NCBI RefSeq assembly: GCF_000513195.1
Contig: NZ_CBVI010000056.1
Location: 1-58,954 of the forward strand
Length of the DNA: 58,954 nt
Source of the DNA: Bacteroides timonensis
GTDB lineage: Bacteria > Bacteroidota > Bacteroidia > Bacteroidales > Bacteroidaceae
Direction: 5' to 3'
The translations under genes and the position numbers were made by a program. Position 1 is the stretch's first letter. The number at the start of each line of letters is the position of its first letter. The notes below the pieces were generated by a model that saw only the letters and a program-made list of their open reading frames with translations, did no database searches and was not told where the DNA came from. Of this stretch, positions 52,015-58,954 are shown piece after piece.

Positions 52015-53565
52015 ATGAAAACACTTTTATCGAGTTATCTAAGAGAATTACATATCCCCTTTACAAGAAGTTTTGCCGATAAACTTTTTGCAGAGCATCC
52101 GCATCGCTATAACTTGTATGGCTTGTCGGATATGTTGTCTGTCTATAAAATAGAGAATGCTGGAGTACAAGTGGAAGATAAGAATTTGGGGGAATTGACT
52201 TTTCCGTTCGTGGCTCACGTTGGTAATGATTTTGTAGTCGTGAGACATTTATCCGGACAAATGGTGGAATATATTTGGCGTGGGAAACAAATATTTGTAT
52301 CTGCAGATGAATTTAAAAGATTATGGTCGGGCATCGCACTTGTTGCCGAACCGGGAAAGTTATCAGTAGAACCGGAATATAAAAAACATTGGAAAGCGGA
52401 ATTTTTGAGTTCAGTTCAGAAAATAGCTATGATTCTGATTTTAGCTATTTTATTGTTATTGGGATGTTTGCAACATCAGTTGTTCTCTTCTGTGGTAGGT
52501 AGCTTATTGTTACCAATTAATTTGGCAGGTGTAGGGGTAACTTATTTACTATTGCTGAAACAGGGTAAAGTACAAAGCGAGTATACTGATAAAATTTGTT
52601 CTTTATTTAAACAAGGTGATTGTAATAGTGTGCTGGAGTCTGAAGCGGCTAAGCTATGGGGAGTATTTAGTTGGAGTGAAATAGGACTTGGCTATTTTGT
52701 ATCAAGTCTTATCATGACAGTATTTTATCCCCAATGGGGACCCTACTTGGCTCTTGTCAATTTATTGTCTTTACCTTACACGGTTTGGAGCGTTTGGTAT
52801 CAGTATAAGGTGGCTAAACAATGGTGTCCGTTGTGCTTGTCTGTTTTGTTGCTGCTTTGGCTGACGGCTATTGTCAATGTTTGTGTAGGATGGCAGTGGC
52901 CGGCTTTTGAAATACAGGAGATTCTGTTTGTTGTCATACTTTATTTACTCCCTTTCTTAGCTTTACACCTTCTGGCTGAACGTTGGTTTCGTTCAGAACA
53001 ATTAGAGAGTGTAAAGTATGAATTGAGTAATCTGAAAGCATCAGAGAATGTTTTTCTTTCTCAATTAGAACAACAGCCTCGTTATGAGGTTGGTGCTGTC
53101 ACTTCTCAAATTCTTTGGGGATGTCCGCAAGCAAAGTTGCGTATTGCGATCCTGACTAATCCGCATTGTAATCCATGCGCACGGATGCATAAGCGTATTG
53201 GCATATTACTGAAACAAATGGGGGACAAGGTTTGTGTGCAATATATTTTTTCATCTTTCAATAAAGAGCTTGAAAACAGCGTCCGGTTTCTTCTTGCCGT
53301 TTATCAACAGGAAAAACGTGATAAGGCTGAAAGGATTTATAATGAGTGGTTTGCAGGAAAGAAGTATTTGGGTGAAACCTATATCATGACGTTTGGTTAT
53401 GATTTGGGAACTACGGAAGTTTCTCAAGAGTTGGGTAATCATAATGAATGGCAATATAAAAACAGGTTAACGGCAACTCCCACTATTTTAATAAACGGTT
53501 ACCAGTTGCCGGATAATTATAAGATTGAAGATATGAGGTATTTGGGGGATTTAAATATCAATTGA
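52015..53565 (+). CDS. C39-like / VKOR / thioredoxin fusion protein
   Basis: 516 residues. Residues 1-115 resemble a C39 peptidase domain but contain no cysteine, and the histidine region (FPFVAHVGNDFVVV) has Asp72 where the exporter has its catalytic His, so it is inactive and may bind leader peptides. Residues about 130-325 are a VKOR membrane domain with the loop pair Cys195/Cys203 (spaced 8, as in human Cys43/Cys51) and the CPLC active site (Cys271, Cys274). Residues about 345-516 are a thioredoxin/DsbA-like domain with CNPC (Cys385, Cys388) and cis-Pro489 (TATPTILING). VKOR re-oxidises the thioredoxin domain with quinone, which forms disulfides in substrates. It overlaps the exporter gene by one base. 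Confidence 0.87.
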   Translation: MKTLLSSYLRELHIPFTRSFADKLFAEHPHRYNLYGLSDMLSVYKIENAGVQVEDKNLGELTFPFVAHVGNDFVVVRHLSGQMVEYIWRGKQIFVSADEFKRLWSGIALVAEPGKLSVEPEYKKHWKAEFLSSVQKIAMILILAILLLLGCLQHQLFSSVVGSLLLPINLAGVGVTYLLLLKQGKVQSEYTDKICSLFKQGDCNSVLESEAAKLWGVFSWSEIGLGYFVSSLIMTVFYPQWGPYLALVNLLSLPYTVWSVWYQYKVAKQWCPLCLSVLLLLWLTAIVNVCVGWQWPAFEIQEILFVVILYLLPFLALHLLAERWFRSEQLESVKYELSNLKASENVFLSQLEQQPRYEVGAVTSQILWGCPQAKLRIAILTNPHCNPCARMHKRIGILLKQMGDKVCVQYIFSSFNKELENSVRFLLAVYQQEKRDKAERIYNEWFAGKKYLGETYIMTFGYDLGTTEVSQELGNHNEWQYKNRLTATPTILINGYQLPDNYKIEDMRYLGDLNIN

Positions 53566-55772
53566 TGAAACATTCATTTCCATACTATCATCAGGCGGAT
53601 GCAATGGATTGTGGTCCTACCTGTTTGCGGATGATTGCTAAATATTATGGTAAAAGCTATTCATTACAGACATTGCGTGCACGCTCATTTATATCCCGTG
53701 AGGGAGTATCACTATTGGGGATTAGTGATGCGGGAGAGGCTATTGGTTTTCGGACGTCGGGAGTTTATGTATCATTTGAACAATTTATTACGGATGTACC
53801 GTTACCTTGCATCTTACATTGGAACCAAAACCATTTTGTAGTTTGCTATGGCATTAAAAAAAGAAAAGGGGAGTATTGGTTTCAGATTGCTGATCCCGGA
53901 AAACAGATGGTGACTTATAATGAACAGGAATTTAAGAAGTGCTGGCTGTCGACAAGGACAGAGGGAGAAGATGTCGGTACAGCATTGATATTGGAACCCG
54001 GACCGGACTTTTATCATCGTGAGGATGAACCGGAAATTAGAGAAAGAGGATTGCTTTTCTTTCTGAGATATCTCACCCCTTATAAAAAGCAATTGATACA
54101 GTTGATATTGGGGATGCTAACAGTCAGCTTGTTGCAACTGATTCTCCCTTTTCTGACGCAGTCATTGGTGGACGTAGGTATCCGTGATAGTAATTTGAAT
54201 TTTATCATTCTGGTACTGATAGCACAAATCATAATATCTGTATCGCAACTTTCGGTAGAGTTTATTCGCAGCTGGATACTGTTACATGTTAATACACGTA
54301 TTACTATCTCTTTAATATCTGATTTTCTGGCTAAGTTAATGAAATTGCCATTGCACTTCTTTGACTCAAAAATGGTAGGTGACATTATGCAACGTATCGG
54401 TGATCATGAACGTATTAAAACGTTCCTAACAGGGTCATCTATTACCACACTCTTTTCCTTTGTCAATTTCTTTATTTTTGCCTTTGTACTTGCTTATTAT
54501 AATCTCACAGTATTAGGTATTTTCTTATTAGGCAATATTTTGTACGTTTGTTGGATACTCGTTTTCATGAAGTATCGGCGTGAACTGGACATACGACGCT
54601 TTGCACAAGCTGCCGGAGAACAAAGCAGTCTGATACAGATGGTGACTGCCATGCAGGAAATCAAACTGAACAACTGTGAAACGCAAAAACGCTGGCAATG
54701 GGAGCGCATACAGGTGAAATTGTTTAAAATCAGTATAAAGGGGTTGGCATTGGGACAGGTTCAGCAAGTGGGCTCTATTTTCTTTAATCAGACCACGAAC
54801 ATTGTAATCTCATTCATTGCGGCAAAGGCGGTGATAGATGGGCAGATGACTTTGGGTATGATGATGTCTCTTACTTATATTATCGGGCAGTTGAGTTCTC
54901 CGGTTTCTTCTTTTATCAGTTTTGCTCAGCAGTTTCAGGATGCGAAGATTAGCTTGGAACGTCTGAATGAGATACATAGCAAAAGGGATGAAGAACAGGA
55001 TATCTCATCGAAACTGACGGTGTTGCCGGAAAAGGGAGATATTCGGATCGAGAATCTGTCGTTCAGTTATGATGGTGCAGACAGGGATTATGTGCTGGAT
55101 GATATTTCTCTTCATATTCCCCGACATAGGGTGACAGCTATTGTTGGAGCGAGTGGAAGCGGTAAAACCACTCTGATAAAGTTGATGCTCGGCTTCTATA
55201 CTCCCAATAAAGGAATTGTCAAAATACAGGATACTCCGTTGGAAAATATTAATCCGCATCTATGGCGTGCCCGAACTGGTTCTGTGATGCAGGACGGTTT
55301 CATCTTTTCTGAAACAATTGCCCAGAATATTGCAGTGGGCGAAGAGCTGATTGATATTGAACGCTTGCGGCATGCGGTGACTATTGCAAATATTCGTGAT
55401 TTTATAGATTCTCTACCGTTAGGATATAACACTAAAATTGGTATGGAAGGAAATGGTATCAGTCAGGGACAACGACAACGCATTTTGATAGCCCGTGCCG
55501 TTTATAAGAATCCGGATTATCTGTTTTTTGATGAGGCTACTAATGCTTTGGATACCAATAATGAACGTGAGATTATGGAACATTTGTACGAATTCTATAA
55601 GGGCAAGACGGTCGTGGTGGTGGCTCATCGGTTGAGTACGGTGAGAGATGCGGACAACATAATAGTGCTGGATAGAGGGAAGATTGCGGAAGAGGGAACT
55701 CACCTGGAACTGACTGAGCGGAAAGGTTTGTATTATCAGTTGGTGAAAAATCAATTGGAACTGGGTAATTAG
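53565..55772 (+). CDS. Peptidase-containing ABC transporter (C39 family)
   Basis: 735 residues from the ATG at 53565, which overlaps the stop of the upstream gene (TGATG). The C39 peptidase domain (1-125) has catalytic Cys16 (DAMDCGPTC), oxyanion Gln10, His90 (NQNHFVV) and Asp110 (IADPGK). The six-helix transmembrane domain follows (about 165-440), then the nucleotide-binding domain with Walker A GASGSGKTT, signature ISQGQ (not LSGGQ), and Walker B YLFFDEATN. It cuts the leader after GG and exports the core across the inner membrane using ATP. Its only obvious substrate here is the peptide at 50574-50807. Confidence 0.95.
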   Translation: MKHSFPYYHQADAMDCGPTCLRMIAKYYGKSYSLQTLRARSFISREGVSLLGISDAGEAIGFRTSGVYVSFEQFITDVPLPCILHWNQNHFVVCYGIKKRKGEYWFQIADPGKQMVTYNEQEFKKCWLSTRTEGEDVGTALILEPGPDFYHREDEPEIRERGLLFFLRYLTPYKKQLIQLILGMLTVSLLQLILPFLTQSLVDVGIRDSNLNFIILVLIAQIIISVSQLSVEFIRSWILLHVNTRITISLISDFLAKLMKLPLHFFDSKMVGDIMQRIGDHERIKTFLTGSSITTLFSFVNFFIFAFVLAYYNLTVLGIFLLGNILYVCWILVFMKYRRELDIRRFAQAAGEQSSLIQMVTAMQEIKLNNCETQKRWQWERIQVKLFKISIKGLALGQVQQVGSIFFNQTTNIVISFIAAKAVIDGQMTLGMMMSLTYIIGQLSSPVSSFISFAQQFQDAKISLERLNEIHSKRDEEQDISSKLTVLPEKGDIRIENLSFSYDGADRDYVLDDISLHIPRHRVTAIVGASGSGKTTLIKLMLGFYTPNKGIVKIQDTPLENINPHLWRARTGSVMQDGFIFSETIAQNIAVGEELIDIERLRHAVTIANIRDFIDSLPLGYNTKIGMEGNGISQGQRQRILIARAVYKNPDYLFFDEATNALDTNNEREIMEHLYEFYKGKTVVVVAHRLSTVRDADNIIVLDRGKIAEEGTHLELTERKGLYYQLVKNQLELGN

Positions 55773-55791
55773 AAATTTGTAACTCAATACT

Positions 55792-57102
55792 GTGGAAGAA
55801 GAGAAGAAATACAAGGAGATAGAACTGCGTAGTGAAGAAGTGCAGGAAGTTATGAATCACATTTCACCTTGGGTGGTGAGGTGGGGGATAACGGTGCTAT
55901 TTATTATTCTACTTGTTATATTGGTTGGGTGCTGGGTCTTTCGATACCCAGATGTGCTGCAAGCGGAAGTAACTCTGACGACTGAAGAACCTCCGGCTTT
56001 TATCTTGGCACGTTCAGCAGGAAAGATTGATACGTTGTATATAAATAATGGTGGCATGGTGCAGGCAGGCGAGCGTTTGGGGGTAATTCAGAATACTTCT
56101 GTTACTGAAGATGTACTGTGGCTGACAGATTGTATGAAAGAATGGAAAGAGGCCGGTTATGAACCGGATAAGGGAGCGGACTATTTTATAGGTAAACGCT
56201 TGCAATTAGGGGAACTGCAATCGGTGTACGCTTCTTTCATAATTTCTCTTTCGGATTATGTCCGTTTTATTGAGCAGGACTATTACACAAAGAAATTGAA
56301 TGCCGGAAGAAAGCAGCTGGACGGGCAACGTTCTTATCTCAATCTGGCGCAGCGTGAACATACATTGACTGAAAAAGAAATGAAATTGGCGCAAAGTATG
56401 TATGACCGGGATTCCATCCTTTTTGAAGGAGATGCTATGATTGCAGTAGAATTTGAAGAGTCGGGTAGTCGTTATTTGCAGAGTCTGCGTACCAGGGAAA
56501 CTTCCGGCATGAGTTTGTTGCAAGCTGAAATGCAATTGGAGCAGCAGGAAGAAAACTTGTTGGATTTGGGCAAGCAGGCTTATGATGAAGAACAAAACTA
56601 CAGACTTGAATTGAAGAATGCAGTGGAACAGCTTGAAGCTCAATTGAGTTCGTGGGAACAGAGCTATTTGTTCTGTAGTCCGATTTGTGGCAAAGTAACT
56701 TTTATGACGGTTTGGAGCCGTAATCAGAATGTGGAATCAGGGGAGACAGTCTTTGTGGTACAACCTTCGAAAGATTCGAAAGTCGTTGGAAAGGCAAAAC
56801 TTCCTTTGCAGGGTTCAGGAAAGGTACAGATAGGACAGAAAGTGCATGTACGTATGGATAATTATCCTGATCAGGAATTTGGTTATGTAAAGGGAAGGGT
56901 GGAAAGTATTTCTCCGGTTCCGACAGAAGACGGAGTATACATTGTGGAAGTCGCTTTGCCGGATGGCTTACATACAAACTATGGCAGAACGCTTCCCACA
57001 GTACGCGAATTGAAAGGGACAGCGGATATTATATTGGCGGACAGGAATGTATTGGAGCGTTTGTTAGCTCCGTTAAGGAAGATAGTGGAATACGAAGACT
57101 AA
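55792..57102 (+). CDS. HlyD-family secretion adaptor
   Basis: 436 residues with a GTG start at 55792. One membrane helix lies at about residues 29-50 (WGITVLFIILLVILVGCWVF). Next come a lipoyl half-motif (ARSAGKIDTLYINNGGMVQAG), a coiled-coil hairpin (about 120-280), the second half-motif (SPICGKVTF), and a beta-barrel (VGKAKLPLQGSGKVQIGQKV). This adaptor joins a C39 ABC exporter to an outer membrane TolC channel. The channel is not encoded in the island, so a TolC from elsewhere, perhaps the one at 42224-43699, must serve. It is the last gene of the island, 19 bp after the exporter. Confidence 0.92.
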   Translation: MEEEKKYKEIELRSEEVQEVMNHISPWVVRWGITVLFIILLVILVGCWVFRYPDVLQAEVTLTTEEPPAFILARSAGKIDTLYINNGGMVQAGERLGVIQNTSVTEDVLWLTDCMKEWKEAGYEPDKGADYFIGKRLQLGELQSVYASFIISLSDYVRFIEQDYYTKKLNAGRKQLDGQRSYLNLAQREHTLTEKEMKLAQSMYDRDSILFEGDAMIAVEFEESGSRYLQSLRTRETSGMSLLQAEMQLEQQEENLLDLGKQAYDEEQNYRLELKNAVEQLEAQLSSWEQSYLFCSPICGKVTFMTVWSRNQNVESGETVFVVQPSKDSKVVGKAKLPLQGSGKVQIGQKVHVRMDNYPDQEFGYVKGRVESISPVPTEDGVYIVEVALPDGLHTNYGRTLPTVRELKGTADIILADRNVLERLLAPLRKIVEYED

Positions 57103-57144
57103 ATAAAACTTTCGTTACTTTCCATCAACTCCCGAACTTTTTCG

Positions 57145-57152
57145 TACTTTTG
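57145..57152 (+). promoter_or_regulatory. -7 box of nrnA
   Basis: TACTTTTG followed by T matches TAnnTTTG, 66 bp before the nrnA ATG; TTTC at 57119-57122 is a weak -33. Confidence 0.45.
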
Positions 57153-57218
57153 TCGCCTCATATTATGAGTAGATGAATGGAATTATTCCGATTGTCTATA
57201 TCTAAATCATAAAAGTAT

Positions 57219-58256
57219 ATGTTGACCAAAGTAATAGAACAAGCCAAGATAGACCACTTTGCCAGATGGATGGGACATGCGGAGAGAATCGTTATTGTAG
57301 CCCATGTGGCACCGGATGGTGACGCTATCGGTTCTTCATTAGGATTATGGCACTTCCTTAATTCACAAGATAAGACAGCCAACGTCATTGTGCCGAATGC
57401 TTTTCCCGATTTCCTGAAGTGGATGCCGGGCAGTAAAGATGTGTTGCTTTACGACCGCTACAAAGAGTTTGCTGACAAACTGATAGCTGAGGCGGAGATC
57501 ATTTGCTGCCTGGACTTCAACGCTTTGAGCCGTATAGATGCGATGGCAAGTGCCATAAAGGCTGCCAAAGGAAAGAAAATATTGATAGATCATCACTTGT
57601 ATCCCGAAGAATTCTGCAATATTACTATTTCGCACCCAACTATATCTTCCACTTCCGAGCTCGTATTCCGTCTGATATGCCGCATGGGCTACTTTAGCGA
57701 AATAACCAGACAAGGAGCGGAGTGTATTTATACCGGTATGATGACTGATACTGGTGGCTTTACTTACAACTCTAACAATCGGGAAATCTATTTTATTATC
57801 GGAGAACTGCTATCTAAAGGCATTGACAAAGACGATATTTACCGAAAAGTTTATAATACTTATTCCGAAAGTCGCCTGCGACTGATGGGGTATGTGCTTT
57901 CGCAAATGAAGGTGTATCCTGACTACCATGCTGCTTTGATATCACTGACCAAGAACGAACAGGGACGCTTCGACTATATCCGGGGTGACAGTGAAGGATT
58001 TGTAAATATTCCTTTGAGCATAAAGGATGTGCTTTTCTCATGCTTCTTGCGCGAAGATACTGAAAAGCCAATGATTAAAGTTTCGTTGCGTTCGGTAGGC
58101 ACATTTCCCTGTAATCAATTGGCTGCCGAATTCTTCAATGGAGGTGGACATTTGAATGCTTCCGGCGGTGAATTCTATGGTACAATGGATGAAGCAAAGA
58201 AAGTTTTGGAGCGTGCTTTAGAGAAGTTTAAGCCTTTATTGAATGCGAAAGGATAA
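57219..58256 (+). CDS. nrnA: DHH-family phosphoesterase, bifunctional oligoribonuclease/PAP phosphatase NrnA
   Basis: 345 residues. The DHH domain shows VAHVAPDGDAIGSSLGLWHFL (motif I), CLDFNALSRI (motif II), IDHHLYPEE (DHH motif III) and MTDTGGF (motif IV); the DHHA1 domain ends with FNGGGHLNASGGEF. NrnA degrades short oligoribonucleotides and removes the 3' phosphate from pAp, recycling sulfur-assimilation waste. The length is right for the family. It marks the return to core genes after the accessory block. Confidence 0.94.
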   Translation: MLTKVIEQAKIDHFARWMGHAERIVIVAHVAPDGDAIGSSLGLWHFLNSQDKTANVIVPNAFPDFLKWMPGSKDVLLYDRYKEFADKLIAEAEIICCLDFNALSRIDAMASAIKAAKGKKILIDHHLYPEEFCNITISHPTISSTSELVFRLICRMGYFSEITRQGAECIYTGMMTDTGGFTYNSNNREIYFIIGELLSKGIDKDDIYRKVYNTYSESRLRLMGYVLSQMKVYPDYHAALISLTKNEQGRFDYIRGDSEGFVNIPLSIKDVLFSCFLREDTEKPMIKVSLRSVGTFPCNQLAAEFFNGGGHLNASGGEFYGTMDEAKKVLERALEKFKPLLNAKG

Positions 58257-58327
58257 AAAAAGAGGGGCACAAAGGTTAAAAGATACGAACTTTCCTCGTA
58301 GAGCTTTCAACTTTCGACGAAATCGAA

Positions 58328-58335
58328 TACTTTTG
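58328..58335 (+). promoter_or_regulatory. -7 box of the DUF4827-like lipoprotein gene
   Basis: TACTTTTG followed by T matches TAnnTTTG, with TTTC at 58305-58308 as a -33 at 19 bp. It lies 24 bp before the ATG at 58360. Confidence 0.5.
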
Positions 58336-58359
58336 TACGGAATTACTAAATAACAGATA

Positions 58360-58954
58360 ATGAAGAAACTTACATTATTCTTTTTGTCCTTGCTGGCATG
58401 TGGATTGGCTTTCCAGGCTTGTGATAATACCAAGACTTATGCAGAAATGCTGGAGGACGAAAAAGATGCTATAAAGGCATTTATACGGGACAGTAGTATC
58501 ACTGTTATATCTCAGACTGAATTTTACAGAAACGACTCGACTACAAAGGAGAATGAGTATGTGCAGCTTGCCAGCGGTGTATATATGAATATCGTAAACA
58601 AAGGTTCTACTAATTTGGCCGATACCGTAAAGCCGAACGGCCAGATATTGGTTCGTTTCTCAGAATATAGCCTTATGGATAAAGTGACAACAGTATCTAA
58701 TCTGGGTTATGCAGAGGTAGTCGATGAATTTAACTATAGAGTAACAAGTTCTTCTATTGCCGGCCAGTTTACACAGGGATTTATGCTCAATTATTATGGT
58801 CCTGCTGTCCCTGCCGGTTGGCTAGTGCCGTTGGATTATGTGCGTGATGGTGCGTGCGTTAAACTGATTGTTCCTTCTAAAATGGGACATAGCTCAGCTA
58901 TGCAATCTGTATACCCTTATTATTACTATATTCAGAAATATCAAATCTATAAAT
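58360..58954 (+). CDS. DUF4827-like lipoprotein, cut by the window end
   Basis: The first 198 codons are visible with no stop before the window ends. The signal peptide has its lipobox at FQAC. The mature part begins DNTKTYAEMLEDEKDAIKAF and contains GQILVRFSEYSLMD, FTQGFMLNYYGPAVPAGWLVPLDYV and VPSKMGHSSAMQSVYPYYYYI, an FKBP-like pattern matching DUF4827 proteins of Bacteroidales as I recall them. The YVRDGACVKLIVPSKMGHS segment resembles the PPIase core. It lies downstream of nrnA with its own promoter. Confidence 0.8.
   Translation, partial: MKKLTLFFLSLLACGLAFQACDNTKTYAEMLEDEKDAIKAFIRDSSITVISQTEFYRNDSTTKENEYVQLASGVYMNIVNKGSTNLADTVKPNGQILVRFSEYSLMDKVTTVSNLGYAEVVDEFNYRVTSSSIAGQFTQGFMLNYYGPAVPAGWLVPLDYVRDGACVKLIVPSKMGHSSAMQSVYPYYYYIQKYQIYK

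Overview
The window is a Bacteroides chromosome segment. This is supported by a SusC/SusD pair with a membrane-spanning TPR/HTH regulator, Bacteroides-type -7 promoter boxes (TAnnTTTG), Bacteroidales-only families (DUF4886-type hydrolase, six-bladed propeller lipoproteins, DUF4827-type lipoprotein), and moderate GC content. I cannot assign a species. No rRNA, tRNA, CRISPR array or intact transposase was seen.

Region 1 (about 0.4-13.9 kb, minus strand) looks like a nutrient-uptake locus for peptides rather than glycans. It has a TPR protein, a membrane HTH regulator, SusC, SusD, a DcuC-type C4-dicarboxylate transporter, isoaspartyl dipeptidase, and a secreted three-domain hydrolase (alpha/beta hydrolase, SGNH, M14 carboxypeptidase). 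No glycoside hydrolase is present. Region 2 (14-33 kb) is mostly core genome: an M48 peptidase, recJ-recQ, yaaA, the N-degron operon clpS-clpA-aat, a thioesterase, tsaC/sua5, a ClC transporter, fmt, an ECF sigma factor, rpe and comEC.

Region 3 (33.1-57.1 kb) looks like an accessory block between comEC and nrnA. It holds four six-bladed beta-propeller genes (one is a pseudogene), a four-gene RND efflux operon with two different permeases, and an AAA/DUF4143 ATPase behind an iterated promoter. It ends with a peptide-export island: an HTH regulator, a 77-residue double-glycine precursor with four core cysteines, a fifth propeller lipoprotein, a membrane protein joining an inactive C39-like domain to VKOR and thioredoxin domains, a C39-peptidase ABC exporter, and an HlyD-type adaptor. 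I read this as a system that makes, oxidises and exports a disulfide-bonded peptide. It is the best candidate for an undescribed system. Core genes resume with nrnA and a lipoprotein cut by the window end.

Two families of non-coding repeats recur in the spaces between genes. One is short arrays with a 22-bp period, whose sequence differs from array to array but whose units have palindromic ends or junctions (41-180, 23184-23253, 23284-23353, 46995-47080). The other is long inverted repeats with arms made of short repeated words and a CTGCG-containing apex (229-335, 6013-6129, the recQ/recJ junction, 28276-28343).
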